Positions 16,069 through 24,532 of a stretch of DNA of 36,933 nucleotides are shown here, piece by piece. Each line of letters starts with the position of its first letter. Position 1 is the first letter of the stretch. The position numbers were made by a program, and so were the translations under genes. The notes beneath the pieces were generated by a model, which was not told where the DNA came from, ran no database searches, and saw only the letters and a program-made list of their open reading frames with translations. Origin of the DNA: JBOFDK01 sp051650305 (GTDB taxonomy: Bacteria; Bacillota; Clostridia; Lachnospirales; Cellulosilyticaceae); assembly GCA_051650305.1 (NCBI GenBank), contig JBOFIT010000060.1, positions 1-36,933 of the forward strand. Direction: 5' to 3'.

Positions 16069-17152
16069 ACTAAGTATGGTGATTTTGGGATTGGGACTGG
16101 CGCTTGGTGGATGTACAAAAGGAGAGATAAGGGATATAAGGCTTTATGAAAAGCATCAGGATGTACAGCTTGTAAGAGAAGGAACAAGTGTTGAACTGTA
16201 TGAAGATATGCCATTAGAATCAGGGGATGTTTTGAAAACAGGGGAAGCAAGCTATGCAAAGCTAAAAATAGATCAGCACAAAATGCTTCATATGGATGAA
16301 AACACACAAATCACATTGATGACATCGGGGAATGGGAAAACCAATCACACAGAGATTCAATTGGACAAAGGAACGATTTATAACCATATTGATGAAAAAT
16401 TATCTGGTAACTCATCTTATAAAGTTTATACAGGAAATACCACAATCAGTGTACATGGTACGGTCTTTAGTGTGGGGGCAATACAAGATGAACAAGGTAA
16501 TGTACATACAGAGGTCAAAGTAATAGAAGGTGAAGTGGGTGTTGAAAATGACCAAGAACAAGTAAAGATACAAGGAGGTCATAAAGCAGATATCTACACT
16601 GATCAAACTGGAAAAGTAAAGATTGAACAGACAGTACTAAAGGTTGAGGATCTTACGGTGTTTGAACTAGAAAGTATGCTAGAGATACCTACCGAGAAAG
16701 AACTCAGTGTAAGTCGCGATGTAGTTGCCGCGCAGTTAAGCAACATAGTACAACAAAATGACGACGATGTAGATGATAAAGATGATGCAGATGATAAAGA
16801 CGATGTAGATGATAAAGATGATGTAGATGATAAAGACGATGTAGATGATAAAGATGATGTAGATGATAAAGACGATGCAGATGACAAAGACGATATAGAA
16901 GATAAAGACGATAAAGATGACAAAGGTGATGTAGAGGGCAAAGGTGATGTAGAGGGCAAAGACGATGCAGATGACAAAGATGACAAAGATGATAAAGATG
17001 ATGCAGATGAAGTAAATGATAAGGATGAGGCCAAGGATAAGGATAAGTGGAATAATGGTCAGCATAACGGCAATAATAAGGATAAAGATAAACATAAAAA
17101 TGATGATGACAAAGACGACGAAGATGATGAAGACGATAGAGAAGATGATTAA
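16049..17152 (+). CDS. FecR-domain lipoprotein with Asp/Lys-rich repeat tail
   Basis: 367 residues. A type II signal peptide ends in LALGGC with lipidated Cys22, so it is anchored on the outer face of the membrane. A FecR domain spans about 35-165 (VLKTGEASYAKLKI, GTIYNHIDEKL, TGNTTISVHGTVFSV, KVIEGEVGV), a beta-rich fold often encoded beside CHASE2 proteins. Residues 238-367 are a very acidic tail built from DDVDDK and DDADDK units, ending in a KDK/DDED run. No LPXTG sorting signal is present. It overlaps the CHASE2 gene by 20 nt and has its own AGAGG site. The likely role is a surface partner for CHASE2 (inference). The tail could bind divalent cations or cell-wall polymers, but nothing proves this. 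Confidence 0.88.
   Translation: MKKRLSKLSMVILGLGLALGGCTKGEIRDIRLYEKHQDVQLVREGTSVELYEDMPLESGDVLKTGEASYAKLKIDQHKMLHMDENTQITLMTSGNGKTNHTEIQLDKGTIYNHIDEKLSGNSSYKVYTGNTTISVHGTVFSVGAIQDEQGNVHTEVKVIEGEVGVENDQEQVKIQGGHKADIYTDQTGKVKIEQTVLKVEDLTVFELESMLEIPTEKELSVSRDVVAAQLSNIVQQNDDDVDDKDDADDKDDVDDKDDVDDKDDVDDKDDVDDKDDADDKDDIEDKDDKDDKGDVEGKGDVEGKDDADDKDDKDDKDDADEVNDKDEAKDKDKWNNGQHNGNNKDKDKHKNDDDKDDEDDEDDREDD
16760..17045. repeat. 18-bp tandem repeats encoding DDxDDK units
   Basis: Units of the type GATGTAGATGATAAAGAC recur in frame with A/G and T/C third-base changes, encoding the acidic tail of the FecR-domain lipoprotein. Copies are near identical at 16770-16890 and degrade towards the 3' end. Such tracts can change copy number by slippage or recombination. 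Confidence 0.85.
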
Positions 17153-17177
17153 AAAGCCAATTTATTGGCTTTTTTTA
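17152..17177 (+). terminator. Rho-independent terminator
   Basis: AAAAGCCAA-TTTA-TTGGCTTTTTTT directly after the FecR gene stop. Confidence 0.88.
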
Positions 17178-17220
17178 ATGGGAAATATTTTGAAAAATCA
17201 AAATTATACTCAAGGAGTTG

Positions 17221-17229
17221 TGGTATAAT
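17221..17229 (+). promoter_or_regulatory. Extended -10 promoter of the WG-repeat gene
   Basis: TGG-TATAAT is an extended -10 (TGn plus a perfect hexamer), about 28 nt before the start codon. No good -35 is seen. Confidence 0.5.
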
Positions 17230-17256
17230 AAACTCTGTAAAAAAGGAGGGGATAAG

Positions 17257-18906
17257 ATGCTTAGCAAAATGAGAAAAAGCATGGGGATTTTTTTAGTAGG
17301 AGTGAGTATGCTTTCACAGTCGTTGACAGTAGGGGCGGTAGAAGTAAAAGATAAGGTGGCAAAAGAGACCATACAATGGTGCATAAAGCCTCAGTTTGAA
17401 GATGCACATGGTTTTAGCGAAGGGCTTGCAGCGGTTAAGAAAGATGGTAAATGGGGATTTATTAACAAGAAGGGTGAGCTTATCATCAAGCCACAGTACG
17501 ATTATGTCGAGTCATTCCAAGAAGGACTGGCTATGGTTGTAGATTCCAAGACGATAGGATGGGGGTATATTGACCAGACAGGTAAAGTAGTACTTCAACC
17601 AGATTATGAATATGGATCGTCTTTTAAAGATGGCGTAGCTACTGTCGGAATCATGGCTATAGCTAATGACAAAACAGTTATTGATAAGGATGGAAAAGCC
17701 ATTTTACCAAAGCCATCTTATATGGATGACAAGAGTGGACTTCAAGGCATTACTGCTTTTAATGAAGGGTTAGCAGGTGTTAGCAAACATAGTTATGTCG
17801 GCAATGAAGATAAATACACTATAGGTGTTATGGATAAAAAAGGGAAGTGGATACTGAAAGACTTACCTTACCATGATATTTCAGAGTACAAGGAAGGTTT
17901 GTTTGTGGTAACAACTCAGCTATCCAATGAAACAAATGAGGTTGTAGGAAGAAAAGTGGGTGCTATTGATAAAACGGGAAAACTCATTATACCTCAAGAC
18001 TACTATGCTATATGGGGATTTCAAGAAGGGCTATCGGCAGTGAGAATTGGTGGGGATAGTGAAGATTATAAGATAGGTTATATTGATCACAATAACAAGA
18101 TGGTAATTGAACCTAAGTTCAAATGGGTATCAAGTTTTAGTGAAGGAACAGCTGTTGTAGCAACAGAGGTAGAAGATGAAACGCCTAAAAAAGTAGGTGT
18201 TATTGATAAGACTGGTAACTATGTCATCACACCACAATTTGAAGAGGCACGTGCAGCTAAAGGCGGTATGCTTGCAGCTAAAAAAGATGGCAAATGGGGG
18301 TATATCAAAAGTCCAGTAGAGATGGGAAGCTTGAGAATGTATATCCATGATGATACCAAGAAGGATCAAAAGGGACCGGAAATTTTTGATACAAACCAGC
18401 TGCCAGAGGGAACCACATTTGTATCTATTCGGGCAGACCATAAAGAGGGCTACCGATTTAAGAAACTAGCAATCAATGGTTATGATATGACCACTTCTAT
18501 TATAGAAGGTGTGTACGGTTTGGTGGGGACGACCATGATAAAGGGGGCTGAAGTCGAGTTTGAGGCTGAGCCTATCCCTTATACATTGGAAACATTACAA
18601 ACAGTCAAAGTATATAATCAAAAAGGAGAAGAGCAAATAGGCGATACCCTTAATGCAGGAGAGAGATATACGATTCAGGTATCCGGTGAAAAGGGAGAAC
18701 TTATAGGCTTTGAAGTAGAGAAGCAGTATGCTAAAAATAAGGAAATGAGAGGTGCAGAAAATGAAGGCGTTTGGGGGAATTACTATAATATTATTCCACC
18801 AAAAAACCAAGAGGGAAGCTATGCACGTATCAAAATTAAGCCTATGAAGGGGTATTCACAAGGAGAGGCTATTTATTCCAAAGTTTACAAGATTATAGGT
18901 CAGTAA
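17257..18906 (+). CDS. Secreted WG-repeat protein
   Basis: 549 residues. The start at 17257 follows AAAGGAGGGG; an upstream in-frame ATG at 17218 lies inside the promoter and is rejected. A signal peptide covers about 1-27 (ending near VGA-V). Residues about 35-365 are WG (KWG) repeats of roughly 45 residues, each with GLA, an aromatic WGxI step, DKxGK, and I-x-PQ-(Y/F) elements, for example KWGFINKKGELIIKPQYD. The remaining 190 residues have no WG repeats and form an unrecognised beta-rich C-terminal region. WG-repeat proteins are common outside Firmicute cells but their function is unknown. It follows the FecR/CHASE2 unit but is separated from it by a terminator. Confidence 0.85.
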   Translation: MLSKMRKSMGIFLVGVSMLSQSLTVGAVEVKDKVAKETIQWCIKPQFEDAHGFSEGLAAVKKDGKWGFINKKGELIIKPQYDYVESFQEGLAMVVDSKTIGWGYIDQTGKVVLQPDYEYGSSFKDGVATVGIMAIANDKTVIDKDGKAILPKPSYMDDKSGLQGITAFNEGLAGVSKHSYVGNEDKYTIGVMDKKGKWILKDLPYHDISEYKEGLFVVTTQLSNETNEVVGRKVGAIDKTGKLIIPQDYYAIWGFQEGLSAVRIGGDSEDYKIGYIDHNNKMVIEPKFKWVSSFSEGTAVVATEVEDETPKKVGVIDKTGNYVITPQFEEARAAKGGMLAAKKDGKWGYIKSPVEMGSLRMYIHDDTKKDQKGPEIFDTNQLPEGTTFVSIRADHKEGYRFKKLAINGYDMTTSIIEGVYGLVGTTMIKGAEVEFEAEPIPYTLETLQTVKVYNQKGEEQIGDTLNAGERYTIQVSGEKGELIGFEVEKQYAKNKEMRGAENEGVWGNYYNIIPPKNQEGSYARIKIKPMKGYSQGEAIYSKVYKIIGQ

Positions 18907-18927
18907 AAAATAAAATACTTACATATT

Positions 18928-18965
18928 AAAACCCTGATGGCCTAGAAGTAGGTTGTTGGGGTTTT
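18928..18965 (+). terminator. Hairpin terminator of the WG-repeat gene
   Basis: A 17-bp stem with several G-T wobbles begins AAAACCC and ends GGGTTTT, loop GAAG. The T-run is only the stem's own TTTT, so efficiency may be moderate. Confidence 0.65.
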
Positions 18966-19051
18966 GATGTATAAACATATAAATTCATGTATAATGGAGA
19001 TAGAAAATAAAGAAACAGGCTATACTTTAGAAAAAATAGAAGGAGTCATAG

Positions 19052-21232
19052 ATGCATACATTAGAGAAAGCACAGGAGCTTTTAAAGCAATATTTTGGGT
19101 ATGATCAGTTCCGTAAAGGACAAGAGGAGATCATTACACATCTTTTGGAGGGGCAGGATGTATTGGGCATCATGCCTACAGGAGCGGGGAAGTCCATCTG
19201 TTATCAAATACCAGCAATGGTTATGGAGGGCATGACTATTGTTATTTCGCCCCTTATTTCACTAATGAAAGATCAAGTAGATGCCCTAGGTGAAGTAGGG
19301 ATACCCGCAGGGGTTCTCAATAGCTCTTTAAGTGCATTAGAATATAAACAAGTCATAGAAAAAGTAATGGATGGCAAGTATAAACTGCTGTATGTAGCCC
19401 CTGAGCGTTTAGATACAGTGGATTTTCTAACACTCAGTATGGAAGTACCTATCGCCATGGTGGCAGTAGATGAAGCACACTGTGTAAGCCAGTGGGGACA
19501 TGACTTTAGACCCAGCTATACGCAGATAGCGTCTTATATACGCAGATTACCTAAAAGGCCTATTGTAGCAGCTTTTACAGCGACAGCTACACCAAAAGTA
19601 AAGGAAGATATAGGGAGGCTGATTGAACTTCAGAATCCGTATACCCTCGTTACAGGGTTTGACCGTCCAAACCTGTATTTTGAGGTGCAGAAGCCACAGC
19701 ATAAGTATGAATGGATTGCGGATTATTTAGCTGGGATTAAAGAGCAGTGCGGTGTCATTTATTGTGCCACCAGAAAAAATGTGGATGCACTGTATGAAAG
19801 GCTTTTGAAACACGGCATAAAAGTAAGCCGTTATCATGCGGGACTTCCTGAAGGGGAGCGTAAAGAACAGCAGGAGGCCTTTCTATATGACCAGACACAA
19901 ATAATGGTAGCTACTAATGCTTTCGGAATGGGGATTGATAAGTCCAATATTCGATTTGTTATTCATTACAATATGCCGAAGAATATGGAGAGTTACTACC
20001 AAGAAGCAGGCCGTGGGGGCCGTGATGGCGTGGATGCAAAGTGTATCCTTCTTTATAGTGCAGCGGACATTATGACCAATAGACTGCTCATTGAAAATAG
20101 TCAGGACACTAGAGATTTAGCAGCAGAATACGAGAAGCTTAACCAAATGGTAGACTACTGTAATACAGAAGGCTGCCTGAGAAGTTATATACTGCAATAC
20201 TTTGGGGAAGAAGCCATAGAGGTATGTGGTAAGTGTGGCAACTGTCAAAGTGAAGTGGAAAAGCGTGATATCACTATTGATGCCCAGAAAATTCTTTCTT
20301 GTATCAAGCGTATGGGCGAACGTTTTGGAAGTGGTATGGTTGTAGATGTCTTAAAGGGAAGTAATACTCAGAAGATTCGCCAGTTTCGTTTTGATACTTT
20401 AAGCACCTATGGTTTGATGACAGACTATACAAAAGAAGTCATCAAAGAGATGATGAGCTTTCTTATTGCAGAGAAGTATATCGGTTTAGAAGGTGGCGAG
20501 TATCCAACGCTCGCCCTAACACCTAGAGCTTATGGCGTTCTAAAAGGGCAAGAAGCGGTATGGATGCGCCTTATGATTCAAAAAGAACAAGTAGAGACGA
20601 TAGAAGTAGTCTTACCCATTGATGAAGTATTACTAAGTCTCCTTAGTCGCTTAAGAAAAGAAATGGCAGATGAGCAGCATGTGCCACCTTTTATGGTCTT
20701 TTCTGATGCGACCCTTTATGAGATGGCGACGTACTTCCCAACTACTGAAGAAGAGATGCTTAGGGTGTCTGGTGTAGGGCAGATGAAGTATGAGAAGTAT
20801 GGACAAAGATTAGAGAAGGCTATTAAGACGTATGTAGAAGAGAATAAGATTCAAAAACCAGAAAGACCACTTATGCAAGTCAAAAAGAAAAACACGAAAG
20901 CTAAAGGTACTTCACTAGCACGTGATAAGGGAGAGACACATAGGATTTCGTATACGCTTTACACAGAAGGGCTAACAATAAGTGACATTGCAAAAGAAAG
21001 AGATTTAAGTATCACAACCATTGAAAATCACCTTGTAAAAGCCATCGAAGAAGGTTATGAAGTAGATGATGCACACTTTATGACACCGGAGCAAAGAGAA
21101 CTGATCGAAAAAGCTATTGGTGAAGCGGGAGAAGGGTATCTGAAGCCTATCAAAGAGCTGCTTCCAGAGGAAATAAGCTATACAGCTATTAAGTTTGTCA
21201 TTGCTAAAAATAAAGTAAAAAACATACAATAG
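19052..21232 (+). CDS. recQ: ATP-dependent DNA helicase RecQ
   Basis: A 3'-5' DNA helicase for recombination and repair, 726 residues. Walker A is PTGAGKS (42-48), DEAH is 140-143, and motif VI is QEAGRGGRDG (317-326). The RQC zinc site uses Cys370, Cys375, Cys392, Cys395 and Cys398, followed by a winged-helix region (405-495). An HRDC domain spans about 523-597, and a C-terminal HTH_40-type domain about 630-715 (GLTISDIAKERDLSITTIENHL). This is the long domain order found in many Firmicute and Bacteroidetes RecQ proteins. The start follows AAGGAG. No terminator separates it from the GH84 gene 65 nt downstream, though that gene has an extended -10 of its own. Confidence 0.95.
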   Translation: MHTLEKAQELLKQYFGYDQFRKGQEEIITHLLEGQDVLGIMPTGAGKSICYQIPAMVMEGMTIVISPLISLMKDQVDALGEVGIPAGVLNSSLSALEYKQVIEKVMDGKYKLLYVAPERLDTVDFLTLSMEVPIAMVAVDEAHCVSQWGHDFRPSYTQIASYIRRLPKRPIVAAFTATATPKVKEDIGRLIELQNPYTLVTGFDRPNLYFEVQKPQHKYEWIADYLAGIKEQCGVIYCATRKNVDALYERLLKHGIKVSRYHAGLPEGERKEQQEAFLYDQTQIMVATNAFGMGIDKSNIRFVIHYNMPKNMESYYQEAGRGGRDGVDAKCILLYSAADIMTNRLLIENSQDTRDLAAEYEKLNQMVDYCNTEGCLRSYILQYFGEEAIEVCGKCGNCQSEVEKRDITIDAQKILSCIKRMGERFGSGMVVDVLKGSNTQKIRQFRFDTLSTYGLMTDYTKEVIKEMMSFLIAEKYIGLEGGEYPTLALTPRAYGVLKGQEAVWMRLMIQKEQVETIEVVLPIDEVLLSLLSRLRKEMADEQHVPPFMVFSDATLYEMATYFPTTEEEMLRVSGVGQMKYEKYGQRLEKAIKTYVEENKIQKPERPLMQVKKKNTKAKGTSLARDKGETHRISYTLYTEGLTISDIAKERDLSITTIENHLVKAIEEGYEVDDAHFMTPEQRELIEKAIGEAGEGYLKPIKELLPEEISYTAIKFVIAKNKVKNIQ

Positions 21233-21243
21233 AAAAAGATTCA

Positions 21244-21252
21244 TGCTATAAT
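21244..21252 (+). promoter_or_regulatory. Extended -10 promoter of the GH84 gene
   Basis: TGC-TATAAT at 21244-21252, just after the recQ stop and 46 nt before the start codon. No recognisable -35. Confidence 0.4.
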
Positions 21253-21297
21253 AATTGATGACATAAAACTACAAAAAAACACGATAAAGGGGATAGC

Positions 21298-23814
21298 ATG
21301 ATGAAAAATATTTTTCCAGTACCACAGCATATCGTAGACACCGGAAAAAAGGTACAACTTACGAAGACACTGGTTATTCACACAAATGAGTGTGTGAAAG
21401 ACACCACTAAGAGCTACTTAGTAGATGCATTAACCGTAATGGGGGTTGAAGTTGTGATGGATAAGTCACAGGCTGAGGAAGTAGCTACACTTACTTTTGT
21501 AGAAGCTACCGCAACCCAGAGGGAAGAACCAATAAAAAAAGAAGGGTATACTTTAGAGATTAAGGGAAATAAAAGTGCACAGATTACCATTACAGCAGCA
21601 GATGGCGATGGCATGCATTATGGTGTGATTACCCTACTACAAATGCTTGAAGCAGAGAAGCATGCGTTGCCAATAGGTACAGTGTGTGATTATCCAACTA
21701 TTTTATATAGAGGTTATATAGAAGGTTTTTATGGATATCCATGGAGCCATGAAGATCGCAAAGACTTGATGGCTTTTGGTGGTAAGTACAAGCTCAATAC
21801 TTATATTTATGCACCCAAGGACGACCCTTACCATCGTAAGAACTGGAGAGAATATTACCCAGAGGATAAAGCAGCTCAAATTAGGGAGTTAGCAGAAGAA
21901 GGCCATAAAAATAACTTGAATTTTGTATGGACTATTCATCCAGGGGATAGCATTGATCTAGACTCAGAAGAAGACTTCCAGTCAGCAATCCTTAAGCTTG
22001 AGCATCTTTATGGGCTAGGCGTACGTCAATTTGGCGTGTTGTTTGACGATATCGGAGGAGAACCTAATGGCTTACAGCAAGCGCAATTTATCAATCGCAT
22101 TGATCAAGCTTTTATCAAGGCTAAAGGGGATGTACGTCCACTCATTACAGTAGGGACAAGATACTGTGAAGCATGGGGACCATCGATGGAGGACTACTTC
22201 AAGCCTTTCGTAGATACGCTTCATGAAGACATAGAAATCATGTGGACAGGGGCAGCTACCATGTCCAATATCGCTAAGGAGCAGATGGATGCACCGAAGC
22301 GTACCATTAGAAGTGAGAAGAACTTATCGGTATGGTGGAACTACCCAGTGAATGATTACTGTGACCAAAAGCTACTGATGGGTAAAATCGAAAACCTAGG
22401 TACAGATATTGATAATATCAATGGATTTTTCTCGAATCCCATGAACCAAGCACAAGCATCTAAGCAGGCATTATTCTGTATAGCTGACCACAATTGGCAT
22501 GCAAAAGCTTATGATGCAGAGGCAAGCTTTGAGGCATCCTTCAAAGCTTTAGCACCAGAGGTTGCAAGAGAAGTGCAAATTATTGCGGAAAACTGTAGTT
22601 ACCTAAGAGAAGATGGTGGCAAAAGTGGCTCTTTCTACTTTGATGAATCCTGGACTATGAAAGGTGTACTATCAGAACTTCAAGAGGCAATCAAAAAAGG
22701 TGATATAAGAGACCAACAAGATGTGCGTCAGCGATTTGAAGAAATAGACAAAGCTATCGAGACAGTGAAAGTGAAGTGTAAGAACAAAAAGCTGGTACAA
22801 GAGTTAGCACCATTTATGGAAGCACTGGGATATATTGCAAAAGCAGGGCAGAAGGTTATCGATTCTATAGATGCTTTAGATAAAAACAATACCGTACTTG
22901 TAGAGGAACTTGGAGAAGCTATTGATAAGTATCTAGAAGCTACAACATTATGTACGGTGAATCGTCTTAAAGAAGAAGAGCCAAGAGATTTCGTGGTAGA
23001 TGCAGGTACATTAGTCTTAAAACCATTTGTAAAAGAGGCTAAACAACATTTAGCAGTAGCAGCAGGTATCCAAACAGCACCGAGAAAACTAGATTACAAG
23101 ATGAATAATATCGCACTTGCATCAAGAGGCGTAACAGCGACTGCATCTAGCTTTGGCGCAGCACATCAAGCACCAGAGTATGCTATATCGGGGCAAATAG
23201 GAGGCGGCAAATGGTGTACAAGTGAGAAACAACCATTCCTGACCATTGACCTTCAGGAACCACGTCATATCAAGCAATATCGCATCATTAATTGTGGCCA
23301 TGAAGAAGCAGGTGAGACCAAGCTATGGAATACAAAATCAGCACACATTCTAGCAAGCATGGATGGTGAAAACTTTACGCTTATTGATAGCTTTGAGGAT
23401 AACACAGAAGATGTGGTAAACCGTATGTTATATACGCCGACCACAGCCCGATACATACGTCTACAAATCATAGAATCAGCACAAATTAGTATCAATGGAG
23501 GACACGCAACACGTATTAATGCATTTGAACTCTTTGATGAAGCTTATCCAGAAGAGTCAAATCAGATACTATCAGCCCAGATACAAAGGGAAGGTGACAA
23601 CCTCATCATTCACAACGTTCAAAAAGGAGATGTCATTGCACTCTATACAACGATAGATGGAGAGACGCCATATCTAAAGACAGCGGAAATTAAAGAAAAT
23701 CAAGAAGAAGTAACTATTAGAGAAATTGATTTCACACAGTTTAAAGAAAGAGTATTTGTTGAGCGTGTTTCAAAAAATTATTTACCAAGTATACGTACTT
23801 CTAAAAGTTTATAA
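21298..23814 (+). CDS. GH84 beta-N-acetylglucosaminidase with F5/8C (CBM32-like) domain
   Basis: 838 residues. An N-terminal GH20b-like domain (about 1-130) precedes the GH84 barrel (about 133-430). The barrel shows YRGYIEGFYGYPWSHEDR, NTYIYAPKDDPYHRKNWR and the catalytic Asp pair in LFDDIG (Asp250-Asp251), which drives substrate-assisted removal of beta-linked GlcNAc. A helical region (about 430-610) and an F5/8 type C sugar-binding domain (about 625-770, ATASSFGAAHQAPEYAI) follow. No signal peptide is present, although clostridial relatives such as NagJ are secreted, so this one is probably cytoplasmic and may act on imported oligosaccharides or peptidoglycan fragments. It could complement the upstream chitinase. 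The start follows AAAGGGG by 5 nt. Confidence 0.92.
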   Translation: MMKNIFPVPQHIVDTGKKVQLTKTLVIHTNECVKDTTKSYLVDALTVMGVEVVMDKSQAEEVATLTFVEATATQREEPIKKEGYTLEIKGNKSAQITITAADGDGMHYGVITLLQMLEAEKHALPIGTVCDYPTILYRGYIEGFYGYPWSHEDRKDLMAFGGKYKLNTYIYAPKDDPYHRKNWREYYPEDKAAQIRELAEEGHKNNLNFVWTIHPGDSIDLDSEEDFQSAILKLEHLYGLGVRQFGVLFDDIGGEPNGLQQAQFINRIDQAFIKAKGDVRPLITVGTRYCEAWGPSMEDYFKPFVDTLHEDIEIMWTGAATMSNIAKEQMDAPKRTIRSEKNLSVWWNYPVNDYCDQKLLMGKIENLGTDIDNINGFFSNPMNQAQASKQALFCIADHNWHAKAYDAEASFEASFKALAPEVAREVQIIAENCSYLREDGGKSGSFYFDESWTMKGVLSELQEAIKKGDIRDQQDVRQRFEEIDKAIETVKVKCKNKKLVQELAPFMEALGYIAKAGQKVIDSIDALDKNNTVLVEELGEAIDKYLEATTLCTVNRLKEEEPRDFVVDAGTLVLKPFVKEAKQHLAVAAGIQTAPRKLDYKMNNIALASRGVTATASSFGAAHQAPEYAISGQIGGGKWCTSEKQPFLTIDLQEPRHIKQYRIINCGHEEAGETKLWNTKSAHILASMDGENFTLIDSFEDNTEDVVNRMLYTPTTARYIRLQIIESAQISINGGHATRINAFELFDEAYPEESNQILSAQIQREGDNLIIHNVQKGDVIALYTTIDGETPYLKTAEIKENQEEVTIREIDFTQFKERVFVERVSKNYLPSIRTSKSL

Positions 23815-23855
23815 AAAATAAAAAATGGATAAATAAACATAAAATGTTATAAAAC

Positions 23856-23890
23856 AAAAGGAACATATTCTGAGGGTATGTTCCTTTTTT
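23856..23890 (+). terminator. Rho-independent terminator of the GH84 gene
   Basis: AAAAGGAACATA pairs with TATGTTCCTTTT around a 9-nt loop, followed by TT. Confidence 0.9.
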
Positions 23891-23938
23891 GAGAAATGTT
23901 AAAGTGGGTATAAATTATGGAAGCGTACTTCATACTAG

Positions 23939-23954
23939 AATGGTGAATACCATT
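23939..23954. promoter_or_regulatory. Small palindrome upstream of thiol peroxidase
   Basis: AATGGT-GAAT-ACCATT, a perfect 6-bp inverted repeat 17 nt before the tpx start codon. It could be an operator or a leader hairpin near the ribosome site. Confidence 0.35.
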
Positions 23955-23971
23955 AAAGAAAGAGGTGGCTT

Positions 23972-24460
23972 ATGCAAGTTACATTTCAAGGGAATCCTAT
24001 GACCTTAGAAGGTCATGTGATACAAGTAGGAGAGAAAGCACCAGACTTTTTAGCTGTGAACAATAGTCTTGAGACTATTTCAGCAAGTACATTTAAGGGC
24101 AAGCGTATTTATGTCAGTGTACCATCCATAGATACTGAAGTATGCGATTTAGAGGTCAGACGTTTCAATGAAGAGGCGGTACAGTTAAAAGGTGCAAAAG
24201 TATATGTGATTTCTATGGACTTGCCCTTTGCTCAATCAAGATGGTGTGGGGCAAAAGGTGTAGAAAATGTCATGACTTTATCAGATTATAAGGACCATCA
24301 ATTTGCCCATAATTTTGGCGTATATATCAAAGAGTTAGGCCTTTTGACACGTGCAGTTTTTGTTATTGACGAAGATGACCATGTAGTCTATGCAGAATAT
24401 TGCCCTGAAATAACAAAAGAGCCTAATTATGAAGCGGCACTTCAGGCGCTAAATAGCTAG
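23972..24460 (+). CDS. tpx: Thiol peroxidase (Tpx-type peroxiredoxin)
   Basis: A thioredoxin-dependent peroxidase, 162 residues, that removes hydrogen peroxide and alkyl peroxides in the cytoplasm. The peroxidatic Cys58 lies in SVPSIDTEVCDLE, matching the Tpx consensus, and the resolving Cys92 lies in SRWCGA. The conserved start VTFQGNPMTLEG and the VIDEDDHVVYAEY strand are also present. Length is normal for the family. The gene stands alone between two terminators. The start follows AGAGGTGG by 4 nt. Confidence 0.95.
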   Translation: MQVTFQGNPMTLEGHVIQVGEKAPDFLAVNNSLETISASTFKGKRIYVSVPSIDTEVCDLEVRRFNEEAVQLKGAKVYVISMDLPFAQSRWCGAKGVENVMTLSDYKDHQFAHNFGVYIKELGLLTRAVFVIDEDDHVVYAEYCPEITKEPNYEAALQALNS

Positions 24461-24482
24461 AGAGTGGGGAGTGCCACGAATT

Positions 24483-24532
24483 ACAAAATAAGCCTCTGTA
24501 ACTTAAGTAAAAGTTACAGAGGCTTATTTTGT
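24483..24532. terminator. Bidirectional terminator between tpx and deoR-type gene
   Basis: A 20-bp class stem ACAAAATAAGCCTCTGTAAC / GTTACAGAGGCTTATTTTGT. The stop codon of the leftward regulator gene (24524-24526) lies inside the stem, so the last codons form part of the terminator. Confidence 0.85.

Noticed and set aside
16760..17045. CRISPR-like array
   Set aside because: Repeats are contiguous, in frame and without spacers.
16603..17095. Long Ser/Leu-rich and Ile-rich reading frames on the minus strand
   Set aside because: They are the antisense of the 18-bp DDxDDK repeats in the FecR lipoprotein gene; no ribosome site or promoter.
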